A DNA stretch of 64,000 nt from Prescottella equi. GTDB lineage: Bacteria > Actinomycetota > Actinomycetes > Mycobacteriales > Mycobacteriaceae. Positions 46,669 through 54,971 of this stretch are shown in pieces (position 1 is the stretch's first letter; each line of letters opens with the position of its first letter). Location: positions 62,001 to 126,000 of the forward strand of contig NZ_JAIVAH010000025.1 of assembly GCF_020171745.1 (NCBI RefSeq), given 5' to 3'. A program made the translations under genes and the position numbers. The notes below the pieces were generated by a model, which ran no database searches, had not been told where the DNA came from, and saw only the letters and a list, made by a program, of their open reading frames with translations.

Positions 46669-46688
46669 TTAGCGCACATTTGCGCTAA
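46669..46688. promoter_or_regulatory. Palindromic operator upstream of pnuC-nadR
   Basis: TTAGCGCA (46669-46676), four bases, TGCGCTAA (46681-46688): a perfect 8-bp palindrome 30 bases before the pnuC start, in the expected promoter region. By position it should bind a repressor of NAD salvage, for example an NrtR- or NiaR-type protein (inference; none is encoded nearby). Confidence 0.65.
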
Positions 46689-46739
46689 CTCTTACCGAGG
46701 GATGCCCGGCCGTCCGGACCTCCCGTCCCGACACCGCTC

Positions 46740-47564
46740 TCACGTGAAGTCGCGCAACGCGAAACGGTCTTGGGCAGCGTCGGTCCCGAGCTCGCCGCGC
46801 ATTGCGGGATCGTTCGCGTAGAAGCGCACGAAGTGAAGCAGCAGCACGTCGTCCATCGCGAACTTGCGGCAGTCGAGCTCGATCATCGGAACCGGGGGCA
46901 GTTTGTCGATTCGCCAGATCGGTGTGGTGTACCGGCGGGTCCACTGCGCGTTCGTGAACCCGATCAGCAGGATCATCCGGTGCCCGCTGTGGGCCGGCTG
47001 CACACCCGCCACCGATTCCCACGGCAGGTAAGAGTCGAAACTCCAGCCGCGATGACGAACCCCGTCGGGAATGAGCAGCACCGAGCCCCGTCGAACCCGT
47101 CGCAACACCACCAGAACGAGGAAGGACCCCAACAACGCTCCGACCACACCGAAAACCACCGTCGCGCCGGGTACTCCGGACGTCCCCACGCTGAGATAGA
47201 TCTCGACGGCCGGACCGGCGGTGATAGCCGCACAGCACGCCGTCATTGCCACCAACACCGCCCACAATCCGCGAGACTGCCGAATCTCCGTGGCCGTCCC
47301 CGACTCCACCGGAGTGCAGCGCACCGCACCCCCGGAACGGGGCCACCTCGTCAGAACCCCGAACGCCGCAACGAGAAGGGCGAGACACCCGTAGGCCGCA
47401 CTGTATCGCAGCACCATCGTCCTACCATCGATGCCACCGGCGACGCCCATAATGATTGCACCGCAACCGATTGCGAGGAGGACCACGATCGCGGCCCATT
47501 CACGCAACGAGAACGACGCGCTCGGCCACTCCCCCACCCTGTGCGTGTCATCGGATGACTTCAT
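46740..47564 (-). CDS. Membrane protein with PH-like cytoplasmic domain
   Basis: 274 aa. Four predicted helices (about 21-42, 50-68, 98-120, 132-152), then a soluble domain with LIPDGVRHRGWSFDSYLPWESVAGV, the pattern of bacterial PH-like domains. GGGGGAG precedes ATG 47564. Divergent from the ESX-substrate operon at 47726; such PH proteins often neighbour type VII substrates in rhodococci. Function unknown. Confidence 0.78.
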   Translation of the reverse strand: MKSSDDTHRVGEWPSASFSLREWAAIVVLLAIGCGAIIMGVAGGIDGRTMVLRYSAAYGCLALLVAAFGVLTRWPRSGGAVRCTPVESGTATEIRQSRGLWAVLVAMTACCAAITAGPAVEIYLSVGTSGVPGATVVFGVVGALLGSFLVLVVLRRVRRGSVLLIPDGVRHRGWSFDSYLPWESVAGVQPAHSGHRMILLIGFTNAQWTRRYTTPIWRIDKLPPVPMIELDCRKFAMDDVLLLHFVRFYANDPAMRGELGTDAAQDRFALRDFT

Positions 47565-47725
47565 GTCTCCCCCTTCGCCGCCGACGAGCGTTGCGCGGCG
47601 GGGCCACACTACGGTCGCCCCGAAGTCTGGCGCCAACCGCCGAGGGGGCCGCCGCGCGTCATTCGGTACATTGGCGACCGAACCGGTGCGATCAGGGGAG
47701 GTCGCCGGTATCGAGGGGGAATCGC

Positions 47726-48007
47726 ATGAAGGTGGACTCCGCGCGGCTGCGTGCGTTCGCATCGACCATGGACGGCGCCGGCGATGCGGTCGACGCCATC
47801 GCCGTGATCGGTCCGGGCGTCCGGCTTCCAGGTTCCGCCGCAGCTACAGCCTGTAATCAGGCCGTCGAGTTTGTCGAAGGCGCCTATCTCCGGGTCGCGG
47901 ACCGGTTGCGGCAGATGGCCGTGATCGCTCGGGGCAACGCCGACGAGTACGACGTCACGGAATCCGACTTCACCGCCCGACTCGGCGCGATGGGCGGAGT
48001 GGACTGA
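47726..48007 (+). CDS. Type VII secretion target protein, EspC/DUF2580-like
   Basis: 93 aa all-helical hairpin: MKVDSARLRAFASTMDGAGDAVDAI, then a second helix (YLRVADRLRQMAVIARGNADEYDVTESDFTARL in parts) ending close to a YxxxE/D-like signal (YDVTESD). This is the shape of small ESX substrate partners. CGAGGGGG precedes ATG 47726; the stop overlaps the next ATG (one base), so it is made together with the 797-residue protein. Confidence 0.85.
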   Translation: MKVDSARLRAFASTMDGAGDAVDAIAVIGPGVRLPGSAAATACNQAVEFVEGAYLRVADRLRQMAVIARGNADEYDVTESDFTARLGAMGGVD

Positions 48008-50400
48008 TGCCCAGCCTGTCCGAGGTGCGGTCCTGGAATACCGCGCTGCTGTCCGACGCCGCGACCCGCACCGCTGACGCCGACTCCCGGTTCGTCGACG
48101 AACTGGCCGCGACGTCACGGGCGATGGACGAGCTGAGCCACGACTGGTCGGGCGTCGCCTACGACGCCGCCCGCGATCGCGTCGACGCCGAGCGAGCGGC
48201 AGGCCAGTCCGTCTCCAATGACGTCCTCGACCTGGCCAAGATCCTCGACGAGGGTGCGCAGCGGTTGTACTGGGCACGGGATGTTGCACTGTCGCGGGTC
48301 GAGGCGGCCCTCGCCGACGGGTGCACCGTGCTCGACGACTGGACCGTAGTGGGCGACGCGGTTGCCTCCGCGGAACTCCTGCTCGCCCACCGCGACGCGG
48401 TCGCGGGCGCCGCCGCGGCCCTGGCATGCGAGGACACCGAGGTGGCGCGCCTGATCGAGGATGCGGCGCAGCGCATCCTCGCGCGCGGTGATCTGATCGG
48501 TTCCGGTGGCGACCCCTCCGAGTCGATCGCGGACGGCGCCGGCGGGCTCGGACGCGAGGACGGCCAAGCGCTCGCGACAGCCGCCGCAGCCGGGGACGTC
48601 GAGACGCTCGACCGAATCGCCGGCCAGCTGCCGGTACAAGGCCTGACTACCGCGGAACTAGATGCGCTCGCGGCCGGCGGCCAGGTCGGCACGCTGCCGC
48701 AGTCGGTGCGCGACTATTACGCCGAGTTGTACCGCACGGCCGGCAAGGACGGGATCCTGGCGCTCGGCGATCATCTGCGGGCGCAGGAAGCCGGTGGCGA
48801 TCCGAACGCCGGCCGCGCCCTGAACTCGCTGGCCAACGGGCTGATGGTGGTCTCGAACGAGAACATCGGCAGCGGTTACAACCCGGACGGGTCGTTGCGC
48901 TCGCCCGGCTCGTACGACCAGCTGCCGGCAGATCTTCGAGAGGTGATCTCGACGCGGACGCACGGCGCCGAGGCCAACGCGATCCGCTTTCCCGGCGAGT
49001 CGGGGGCACTCGGTGACCAGTACCGCTTCCACGAGGACACCCGGCGTCTCGGGGAACTGTTGAAGGAGTCCGAGCCGGGCTACGCCCCGGGCATCGAGAT
49101 GGCGCGAGAGCTGACCCGCCAAGCCGCGAATCTGGCTGAGGGAACAGCGCTCTCCGGCGCCGCCCCCGAGTTGGTCGAGCAGTCGATGCGCGACTATCTC
49201 GAGGTCTCCGGCCGAAACCATGAGGCGATCACCCAGCTGCTCACCGGCGAGGGCTCGGATCGCGTACCGCTCGACAGCGACTACAAGCCCTCGAACTCCG
49301 TTACCCCGCTCCTGCAGTTCGATTGGTCCGACGATCGCGGCGCGCCGAACCTGTTCGGCTGGATCGGCGACAACGCGATCCCCGGCGCCGAGGTCTCTGT
49401 CGCGCAGTCCGAGCAGGCGGGCCGGGCGGCGACCGGACTGATCTCGCTGATCACGGACGGAACGTCGGGCCGATTCGAATCGATGATGAACCTGCCCGGT
49501 CACGATGGACGTTCACTCGGCGAGGTCAACCCCGCCCTGACTCAGCAGATCGCGCAGGCGGTCACGCCCTATCTCGGAGACATCGCGCGCGCACCCGAGT
49601 TGCAGACACACGGCTTCGACCGGGAAGCCGCCGTCGGCGAGGGCGGCGATATCCGGTCGATTCGATTGGCCACGCTGATGAACACCGATCCAACGGCGTC
49701 CGCCCTCTTCAACGGCGCCATCGTCGAGCGCACCAACGACTATGCCGGGCGGTTCGGCGAACTCCACGGCGAATCCAGCGTCATCCGGTACCAGCTCGGG
49801 GAGGCGAGCGGACGCCTCCTCGGCTACATGGATCAGGGTCTGCGCGCGGAAGCATACGACCGCGGGCTGGATGACGCGGCTGCGGCCGAGCAGTCCGCTG
49901 ACAGAACCACGCTCGCTATCGACGTCGCCACCAAGACCGTGGTGGGACTCGGCGGGCCGGCGACCATCCCACTCGACATTGCGTCGTCGGTTGTGCAGGC
50001 GGGGATCACACCGGAGAAGTCGGGTCTGCCCGCGGAATCGTTCGACGTAAGCGACAACCTACTTGCAGGGCAGCGGGCTTACCACGTCCTCGAGGCCGTC
50101 GCGGCGAAGGATCCGAGCGTTCTCGACGAACTCTTGAGCGACGGGGATCCGTTGATACCAAGCGACTGGGTAGACGATGGCAGGCTCCGCAGCTACAGCG
50201 AAATCGTGGCGACCGATGGTCGACTCACCACGGCCGTCGAACTGCGCACAATCGCGGAAGAAGCGCTGGATCGCGGTGGCCTGAGGCTGGAGCGGTTCAA
50301 CGGGCCGCTCGACGAGTGGCGGGGCAATCTGCAGGAGTACACATCCGATGCAGCCCACTACGAAAACAGGATCCTGGCTGACCCTCAGGTGCAGCGTTGA
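48007..50400 (+). CDS. Large WXG-type protein (TPR-repeat-region family), probable ESX substrate
   Basis: 797 aa, no signal peptide. Residues 1-100 have a WXG100-like hairpin (LSHDWSGVAYDAARDRVDA). The middle (about 190-650) is helical with repeated units such as YYAELYRTAGKDGILALGDHL, which fits the actinobacterial TPR-repeat-region proteins. The last 150 residues are probably the functional tail; I cannot identify a toxin motif. Coupled to the small helper upstream and to a lipoprotein downstream (TTGA overlap). Confidence 0.83.
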   Translation: MPSLSEVRSWNTALLSDAATRTADADSRFVDELAATSRAMDELSHDWSGVAYDAARDRVDAERAAGQSVSNDVLDLAKILDEGAQRLYWARDVALSRVEAALADGCTVLDDWTVVGDAVASAELLLAHRDAVAGAAAALACEDTEVARLIEDAAQRILARGDLIGSGGDPSESIADGAGGLGREDGQALATAAAAGDVETLDRIAGQLPVQGLTTAELDALAAGGQVGTLPQSVRDYYAELYRTAGKDGILALGDHLRAQEAGGDPNAGRALNSLANGLMVVSNENIGSGYNPDGSLRSPGSYDQLPADLREVISTRTHGAEANAIRFPGESGALGDQYRFHEDTRRLGELLKESEPGYAPGIEMARELTRQAANLAEGTALSGAAPELVEQSMRDYLEVSGRNHEAITQLLTGEGSDRVPLDSDYKPSNSVTPLLQFDWSDDRGAPNLFGWIGDNAIPGAEVSVAQSEQAGRAATGLISLITDGTSGRFESMMNLPGHDGRSLGEVNPALTQQIAQAVTPYLGDIARAPELQTHGFDREAAVGEGGDIRSIRLATLMNTDPTASALFNGAIVERTNDYAGRFGELHGESSVIRYQLGEASGRLLGYMDQGLRAEAYDRGLDDAAAAEQSADRTTLAIDVATKTVVGLGGPATIPLDIASSVVQAGITPEKSGLPAESFDVSDNLLAGQRAYHVLEAVAAKDPSVLDELLSDGDPLIPSDWVDDGRLRSYSEIVATDGRLTTAVELRTIAEEALDRGGLRLERFNGPLDEWRGNLQEYTSDAAHYENRILADPQVQR

Positions 50401-51155
50401 GAACCCCGCACAACCCCGCTGCAGCAATCGCACTCGCTCTCACACTGATGTGTGTCGGCTGTAGCTCGACAGCCGAAACACCTGCCGCCCCAACCAGATC
50501 GTGGTCGGTCGCGTTCCAGTGGAGCAACACAGAGGACCTCGATCTGGACTCGCCGCCGATCTCCGTCATCCGGGCGGCGGCAGAGAACAATCTAATCGCA
50601 CTTGGCATCGGACGCCGCTACACGTACCCCGGATACCTCGAAGCCGCAGGCCCCAATGCGACTGCCATAGCGGTCAACGCACTCGACAACACGGTCGGGC
50701 CGATCGGAACTTTGCGCCTGAATTTGCTACTGGAGCAGGCCACCGAGCAAAGAGTCGACGCCATCGTGTGCACCGACGACACCGACGTCTCCCAACCCAC
50801 CGACGGCCGCTTTCCCCTCGCCCGCAATTACGCCTCCGGCACACTGTGGGCCACCCGAGTCACCGTCGAGAAGCCAGATACACCCGCTCCTGGTTGGACC
50901 GATCGCATCGACGATGTCGACCTCGAAACCCCGTTGCTGCCCCCGATGACCGGACCCGAAGGTCGCGCACCCCGCCCCGCAGACAACGTCTTCGGCGACT
51001 GGCGCATCACCCACTACGAACTCGAGTACGCTCGCCCCAGCTATGACGCCTGCCTGCCCTGGGCCACGCAACGCTGGGGTGGGCCGAACCCGCCGGCACC
51101 GAACCGCACCGAAGCTGACCCGCCCGTGATCGAGCCCTTCTACCCGGGCTGGTGA
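50397..51155 (+). CDS. Lipoprotein downstream of ESX substrate
   Basis: 252 aa. Lipoprotein signal ending VGCSS (Cys about 22), then an unrecognised secreted domain with Trp/Tyr-rich C-terminus (GDWRITHYELEYARPSYDACLPW). The start is TTG 50397, overlapping the stop of the 797-residue gene as TTGA; no other start keeps the signal peptide. By position it could be the immunity or surface partner of the ESX substrate (inference). Confidence 0.78.
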   Translation: MRTPHNPAAAIALALTLMCVGCSSTAETPAAPTRSWSVAFQWSNTEDLDLDSPPISVIRAAAENNLIALGIGRRYTYPGYLEAAGPNATAIAVNALDNTVGPIGTLRLNLLLEQATEQRVDAIVCTDDTDVSQPTDGRFPLARNYASGTLWATRVTVEKPDTPAPGWTDRIDDVDLETPLLPPMTGPEGRAPRPADNVFGDWRITHYELEYARPSYDACLPWATQRWGGPNPPAPNRTEADPPVIEPFYPGW

Positions 51156-51213
51156 GCGTTCCGGATCCAGGACCCATCGCGGCGCGTGACCACACACGTA
51201 TTACCGTGTGCCC

Positions 51214-51504
51214 GTGGCTTTGACAGACATCACACGCGCCTCGGTGCTGACGGCGATCGACGAGTACGACGCACTCGGCCAGGAGGCGTTCCTGGAGAAG
51301 TACGGCTTCAGTGTCGCTCGCATCTATCGCCTGTCGCACGACGGCCGGTGGTACGACTCGAAGGCGATCGTCGGCGTGGCGCACGGCTTCGCGACGGGAA
51401 CGTTCTGGACCGGACGCGACTTCAGCGGTGGTGTGCGCACCGTGGTTCGAACTCTGAGCAATCTCGGGTTCGTCGTCGACTCCGCGCAGGCCCGCGCCCG
51501 GTGA
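51214..51504 (+). CDS. ScoMcrA-like N-terminal head domain, stand-alone
   Basis: 96 aa. MALTDITRASVLTAIDEYD, KYGFSVARIYRLSHDGRWYDSKAIVGVAHGFA and GGVRTVVRTLSNLGF are the hallmarks of the head domain at the N-terminus of ScoMcrA-type modification-dependent restriction enzymes, here ending right after the domain. GTG 51214 gives the family start; no ribosome-binding site is visible and the transcript may be leaderless. Its stop overlaps the GTG of the sulfur-binding-domain gene by 4 bases, so the two proteins should be made together and may associate. Confidence 0.8.
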   Translation: MALTDITRASVLTAIDEYDALGQEAFLEKYGFSVARIYRLSHDGRWYDSKAIVGVAHGFATGTFWTGRDFSGGVRTVVRTLSNLGFVVDSAQARAR

Positions 51505-51944
51505 CCGGTGAGGAGCTACTGGCATCTCTGCACCAGATAAAGGTTCAGATCTACAAGGGCCAGCCGGCGCCGTATCAGTACGTGGTCCTGTTGTGGGCGA
51601 TCGACCGGGCGCACATCGGCAAGCCCCGGATGCCCAGGTTCGGAGAGGTGCAGGACGAACTGAGGCGAGCGCTCGCCCCGTTCGCACTCGCCAAAACTCC
51701 ACCGAATCCGGCCAATCCATGGGTGGCGCTCGGGCAGTCACCATGGTGGGAGCTCGAAGCCACGATCCCGTACAAGCTCGTCGCGAAGCACGATCTGGCC
51801 GCGGGTCTGAGCGTCGCCGCCTATGACCGCGTTCGCGACGACGCCGGGTTCGCCGGGCAGGCCGTCGAGAGCATCTCCCGGGTCATCGGCAATCATTCTG
51901 CGTATCCGACGCTATTGAAGGCGCTCTCGGTATCAGACCTTTAG
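51501..51944 (+). CDS. Sulfur-binding-domain (phosphorothioate-DNA reader)-like protein
   Basis: 147 aa, GTG start. The pattern LLASLHQIKVQIYKGQPAPYQYVVLLWAI then FGEVQDELRRALAPFA, NPWVALGQSPWWEL and a C-terminal helical repeat resembles the sulfur-binding domain of ScoMcrA, which grips Rp-phosphorothioated DNA. In ScoMcrA the head and this domain are on one chain with SRA and HNH nuclease; here there is no HNH. The surface that contacts sulfur cannot be confirmed by eye. It lies 71 bases before the DUF6361-PLD-helicase operon. Confidence 0.7.
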   Translation: MTGEELLASLHQIKVQIYKGQPAPYQYVVLLWAIDRAHIGKPRMPRFGEVQDELRRALAPFALAKTPPNPANPWVALGQSPWWELEATIPYKLVAKHDLAAGLSVAAYDRVRDDAGFAGQAVESISRVIGNHSAYPTLLKALSVSDL

Positions 51945-52015
51945 GCCCTTTCTGAGCCGCCAGAACCTAGTAGCTACCCCCCGCCGATGATGAACACCAC
52001 CACGAAAGGCTGCCC

Positions 52016-53233
52016 ATGTCCTTGATCGCATGGCTCGACACGTCCGCGGACGAGGAACGCCAGATGCGTGAGCTCATCAAGATGCTCAGCGACTCGGACA
52101 CCCTCGACGATCTCGGGATCGGCCAGATTCGGGACGCACTCGGAGACTTGCTGTTCCCGGGAATCTCGACGGTTCAGACTCGGGCGCGCTACCTGCTGTT
52201 CGTACCGTGGACCTATCAGCGCGCCTCCCGTCGACACGCAGGTGCCGAACTGGCCGCGCGTGCTGCGGACGAGGAACGTCGACTCGTGAGCATCCTGAAC
52301 TCGCAGGGCGCGACCGACGGGCTGATCGGCCGCCGGGCCGGGGCCGCGGTGAAGGTACTGCCGTCGAGCATCTATTGGACCGGCTTGAAGACCTTCGGGA
52401 TTCTGAGGTCGGACGTCCGCCCCTCCGGACTCCAGCAGGCCCACCGCGGCCGCGTGCACGACGATCATCCCGACGAGGCCGGCGCCGCCGATTGGTACTG
52501 CCCGCCAAAGGCTCCCGACGGCTACCCCAAGACGGTGCCCGGAGGTTTCGACCTGACCGCCACCGAGGCGGCGTGGTTGCGGGAACAGATGGCAACCGCG
52601 AAACCGCACCCCCAGTTCGAGCACTCCCTGCTGTCGCACCTACTCCGGAAGGGTGACGCTCCGGATGCCGAGTGGTCGGCGCCGTGGGACGTCGACGATC
52701 TCGCCGCGGCCCCGGCTGAGCTGCGTGACCTCGTCCACCACGCCGAGATGTTCTCGTTGGTGCTCCAGGGTGCCCGGCTGCTCTACAACCTGATGCTGGC
52801 CGAACGGTACGAAGAACTCGGGTTCACCTCACTCGATGCCCCGGTCGACTACTACCGCGAGGAGCTCGACGAGTGGGCCGTGGAGTGCGAGGCACGCCGC
52901 GGCGAGGTCGCCGCGTGGCAGGTGAGCGACGTGTGGCCGCTGGTCGCGCTGAAGGCACCGCGCATATCCCCTGCCACAACACAGTTCGTCGAAAGCTGGG
53001 TCAATGCAGTCCAGTCACAGGACTGCCACACCCTCGCGACCAACCCCGCACTGCGGCGGCTGGTGTCAGATCGCGAGTTCCAGAACAAGCGCGGGCAGTC
53101 GCGCCTGCGCAACGACAAACTGCTTGCCACGTGGCGAGGCGCGTCCGGGACGACACCTTTGGTGTACCGGTGGTTCCAGGCGCGTCGGATCGTCACCGAT
53201 ATCTTCGAGGGGCTGGGCCGTGCTGACTCCTGA
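52016..53233 (+). CDS. DUF6361 family protein, first gene of the PLD-helicase trio
   Basis: 405 aa. IAWLDTSADEERQMRELIKML, LGIGQIRDALGDLLFPGISTVQTRARYLLFVPWTYQ and WYCPPKAPDGYPKT agree with DUF6361, a family of unknown biochemistry that I know only from neighbours of PLD and helicase genes. No nuclease, kinase or methylase motif is visible; it is largely helical. AAAGG precedes ATG 52016. The next gene begins inside its 3' end (14-base overlap), so it should be produced in a fixed ratio to the PLD protein. Confidence 0.8.
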   Translation: MSLIAWLDTSADEERQMRELIKMLSDSDTLDDLGIGQIRDALGDLLFPGISTVQTRARYLLFVPWTYQRASRRHAGAELAARAADEERRLVSILNSQGATDGLIGRRAGAAVKVLPSSIYWTGLKTFGILRSDVRPSGLQQAHRGRVHDDHPDEAGAADWYCPPKAPDGYPKTVPGGFDLTATEAAWLREQMATAKPHPQFEHSLLSHLLRKGDAPDAEWSAPWDVDDLAAAPAELRDLVHHAEMFSLVLQGARLLYNLMLAERYEELGFTSLDAPVDYYREELDEWAVECEARRGEVAAWQVSDVWPLVALKAPRISPATTQFVESWVNAVQSQDCHTLATNPALRRLVSDREFQNKRGQSRLRNDKLLATWRGASGTTPLVYRWFQARRIVTDIFEGLGRADS

Positions 53234-54971
53234 CAACCGTGCGACTTTCCTCGAACAGCTGCGGCCCGGCGCGGGTCGGCGACTCGACCACCTGGTGGGC
53301 ACCACCTTCACCGTCGATCTCGAATCCGCGCTGCTGCCGCCGCTTGCCTTCGCCGAGTATGGGGATTCCCGCGACCCGCTCGCCATGCTCGCGGCGGTGC
53401 ACTCGAGCATCACGAACATCGACCTGTTCCACCAGTGCGGTCAGGTGAAGGTGCCCTCCACGCCGTCAGCACTGATGGAATTCCTGGCGCCGTCACTGCA
53501 CGCGGTTCACCCACCCCGCGGCGGATTGTTCCACCCGAAGCTCTGGCTGGCTCGATACGTCGACGAGGACGGGGAACCGTTGTACCGGCTGCTGATCCAA
53601 AGCCGCAACCTCACGCCCGACGCCTCCTGGGATCTCGTCGCGGCCTTCGACGGCTGGCACGGCAACCGCCGCGAAAAGGCGAACACACCCCTCCGCAACC
53701 TCCTCCACTACCTCGCCGCCGACGGCACAACCGTGTCCCCGCTCGACGCCGATCGGGTCGAGCGCATCAATGCGCTGGCCGACGCAATTCGCTATGCGCA
53801 GTGGGAACTGCCGGACGACGCAAAGTCTCTCGACTTCCACGTCCTCGGAGTGCCGGGTCACAAGACGAGGCTCGACTTCTCCGGCACCCGCCAGCTTGTC
53901 GTCTCCCCGTTCCTCACCGACGACGGTCTCAATGTGTGCTCGGCGGACATCAAGCGGCTGACGGTGGTGAGCCGCCCGGAGGCTTTCGATCAGCTCGACC
54001 CCGAACGGGCTCAGTTCATCGATCAGGCCTACATCCTCGACCCCAATGCGGGAATCCCCGACCCGGATAGCACCGGTTCGGTCCTGTCAGGCCTGCACGC
54101 CAAGGCCTACGTGGTCGAGTACGCGAACCAGACTCGCCTGTTCCTGGGCTCCGCGAACGCCACGGGCCCCGCTTTCACACGCAACGTGGAGATTCTCGTC
54201 GAGATGACGGTGCGCAGCACGGCATTCGGAATCGACACCTTGCTCGGCGACAAGGGGATGGCCCCGATCCTGAACCCTTACCCCGCCGAGGGTGGCGCCG
54301 CGCCGGATCTGGACGAGGACGCGAAGAAGGAACTGGCGAACGTTCTGCGCGCCCTGGCCGCCGTCCCGATCACCGCCACGGTGGTAGCCGACGCCGACCG
54401 CTTCGATCTACTCCTGGGCACCGACCGGCCGCTCGACATGCCCGACGGTTTCGCCCTCGCGATCGGGCTGTCTACCCGCCCGGGCAACAACGTCCGGATC
54501 GACACCGGCACCGATCTCGACCATCGCATCCGGCGGCTCGCCCTGGTGGAAATCACTCCGTTCGTGACGCTGACGGTCACCTCGCCCGAGGGCCTCGTCG
54601 CTTCGACGGTGGTCGTCGCCACCCTCGTCGGCGACCCGCCGGAGCGTCTCGACGAGGTCATCGCCGCGCAGCTGAAGTCCCCCGAGGACTTCCTGAAGCT
54701 GATCGCGCTGCTGCTATCGGTGCAGGGCATCCACGGCGGCACGGGAACTTCGTGGTCGGCCGCGGCTTCGGGCGGTGCTACCGGGGATGCAGCCTCGGGA
54801 GTCCTCGAGGTGCTGCTGCAGGCACTGGCGCGCGGGGACGGAGATCTGGAGGCGATCGGACGGATCGTGGACCGCCTCGACGGCCGGAATGTGCTCCCGG
54901 ATGGTTTCAGCGAACTGTGGCGCGCCGTCGAGGATGCCTCGAAGGCCTTGCAGGAAGGAGCCACCCGATGA
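53220..54971 (+). CDS. Phospholipase-D-fold (HKD) protein, probable nuclease
   Basis: 583 aa from GTG 53220 (GAGGGG 7 bases upstream). Two HxK elements: HPKLWLARY (His105, Lys107) with SRNLT after it, and HAKAYVVEY (His293, Lys295) with GSANAT after it, the pair that makes one active site in PLD-superfamily nucleases and lipases. The last 250 residues are non-catalytic. It overlaps the DUF6361 stop and its own stop overlaps the helicase ATG (ATGA). Defence-linked PLD nucleases such as DrmC are relatives in fold, not shown to be the same family. Confidence 0.88.
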   Translation: MLTPDNRATFLEQLRPGAGRRLDHLVGTTFTVDLESALLPPLAFAEYGDSRDPLAMLAAVHSSITNIDLFHQCGQVKVPSTPSALMEFLAPSLHAVHPPRGGLFHPKLWLARYVDEDGEPLYRLLIQSRNLTPDASWDLVAAFDGWHGNRREKANTPLRNLLHYLAADGTTVSPLDADRVERINALADAIRYAQWELPDDAKSLDFHVLGVPGHKTRLDFSGTRQLVVSPFLTDDGLNVCSADIKRLTVVSRPEAFDQLDPERAQFIDQAYILDPNAGIPDPDSTGSVLSGLHAKAYVVEYANQTRLFLGSANATGPAFTRNVEILVEMTVRSTAFGIDTLLGDKGMAPILNPYPAEGGAAPDLDEDAKKELANVLRALAAVPITATVVADADRFDLLLGTDRPLDMPDGFALAIGLSTRPGNNVRIDTGTDLDHRIRRLALVEITPFVTLTVTSPEGLVASTVVVATLVGDPPERLDEVIAAQLKSPEDFLKLIALLLSVQGIHGGTGTSWSAAASGGATGDAASGVLEVLLQALARGDGDLEAIGRIVDRLDGRNVLPDGFSELWRAVEDASKALQEGATR

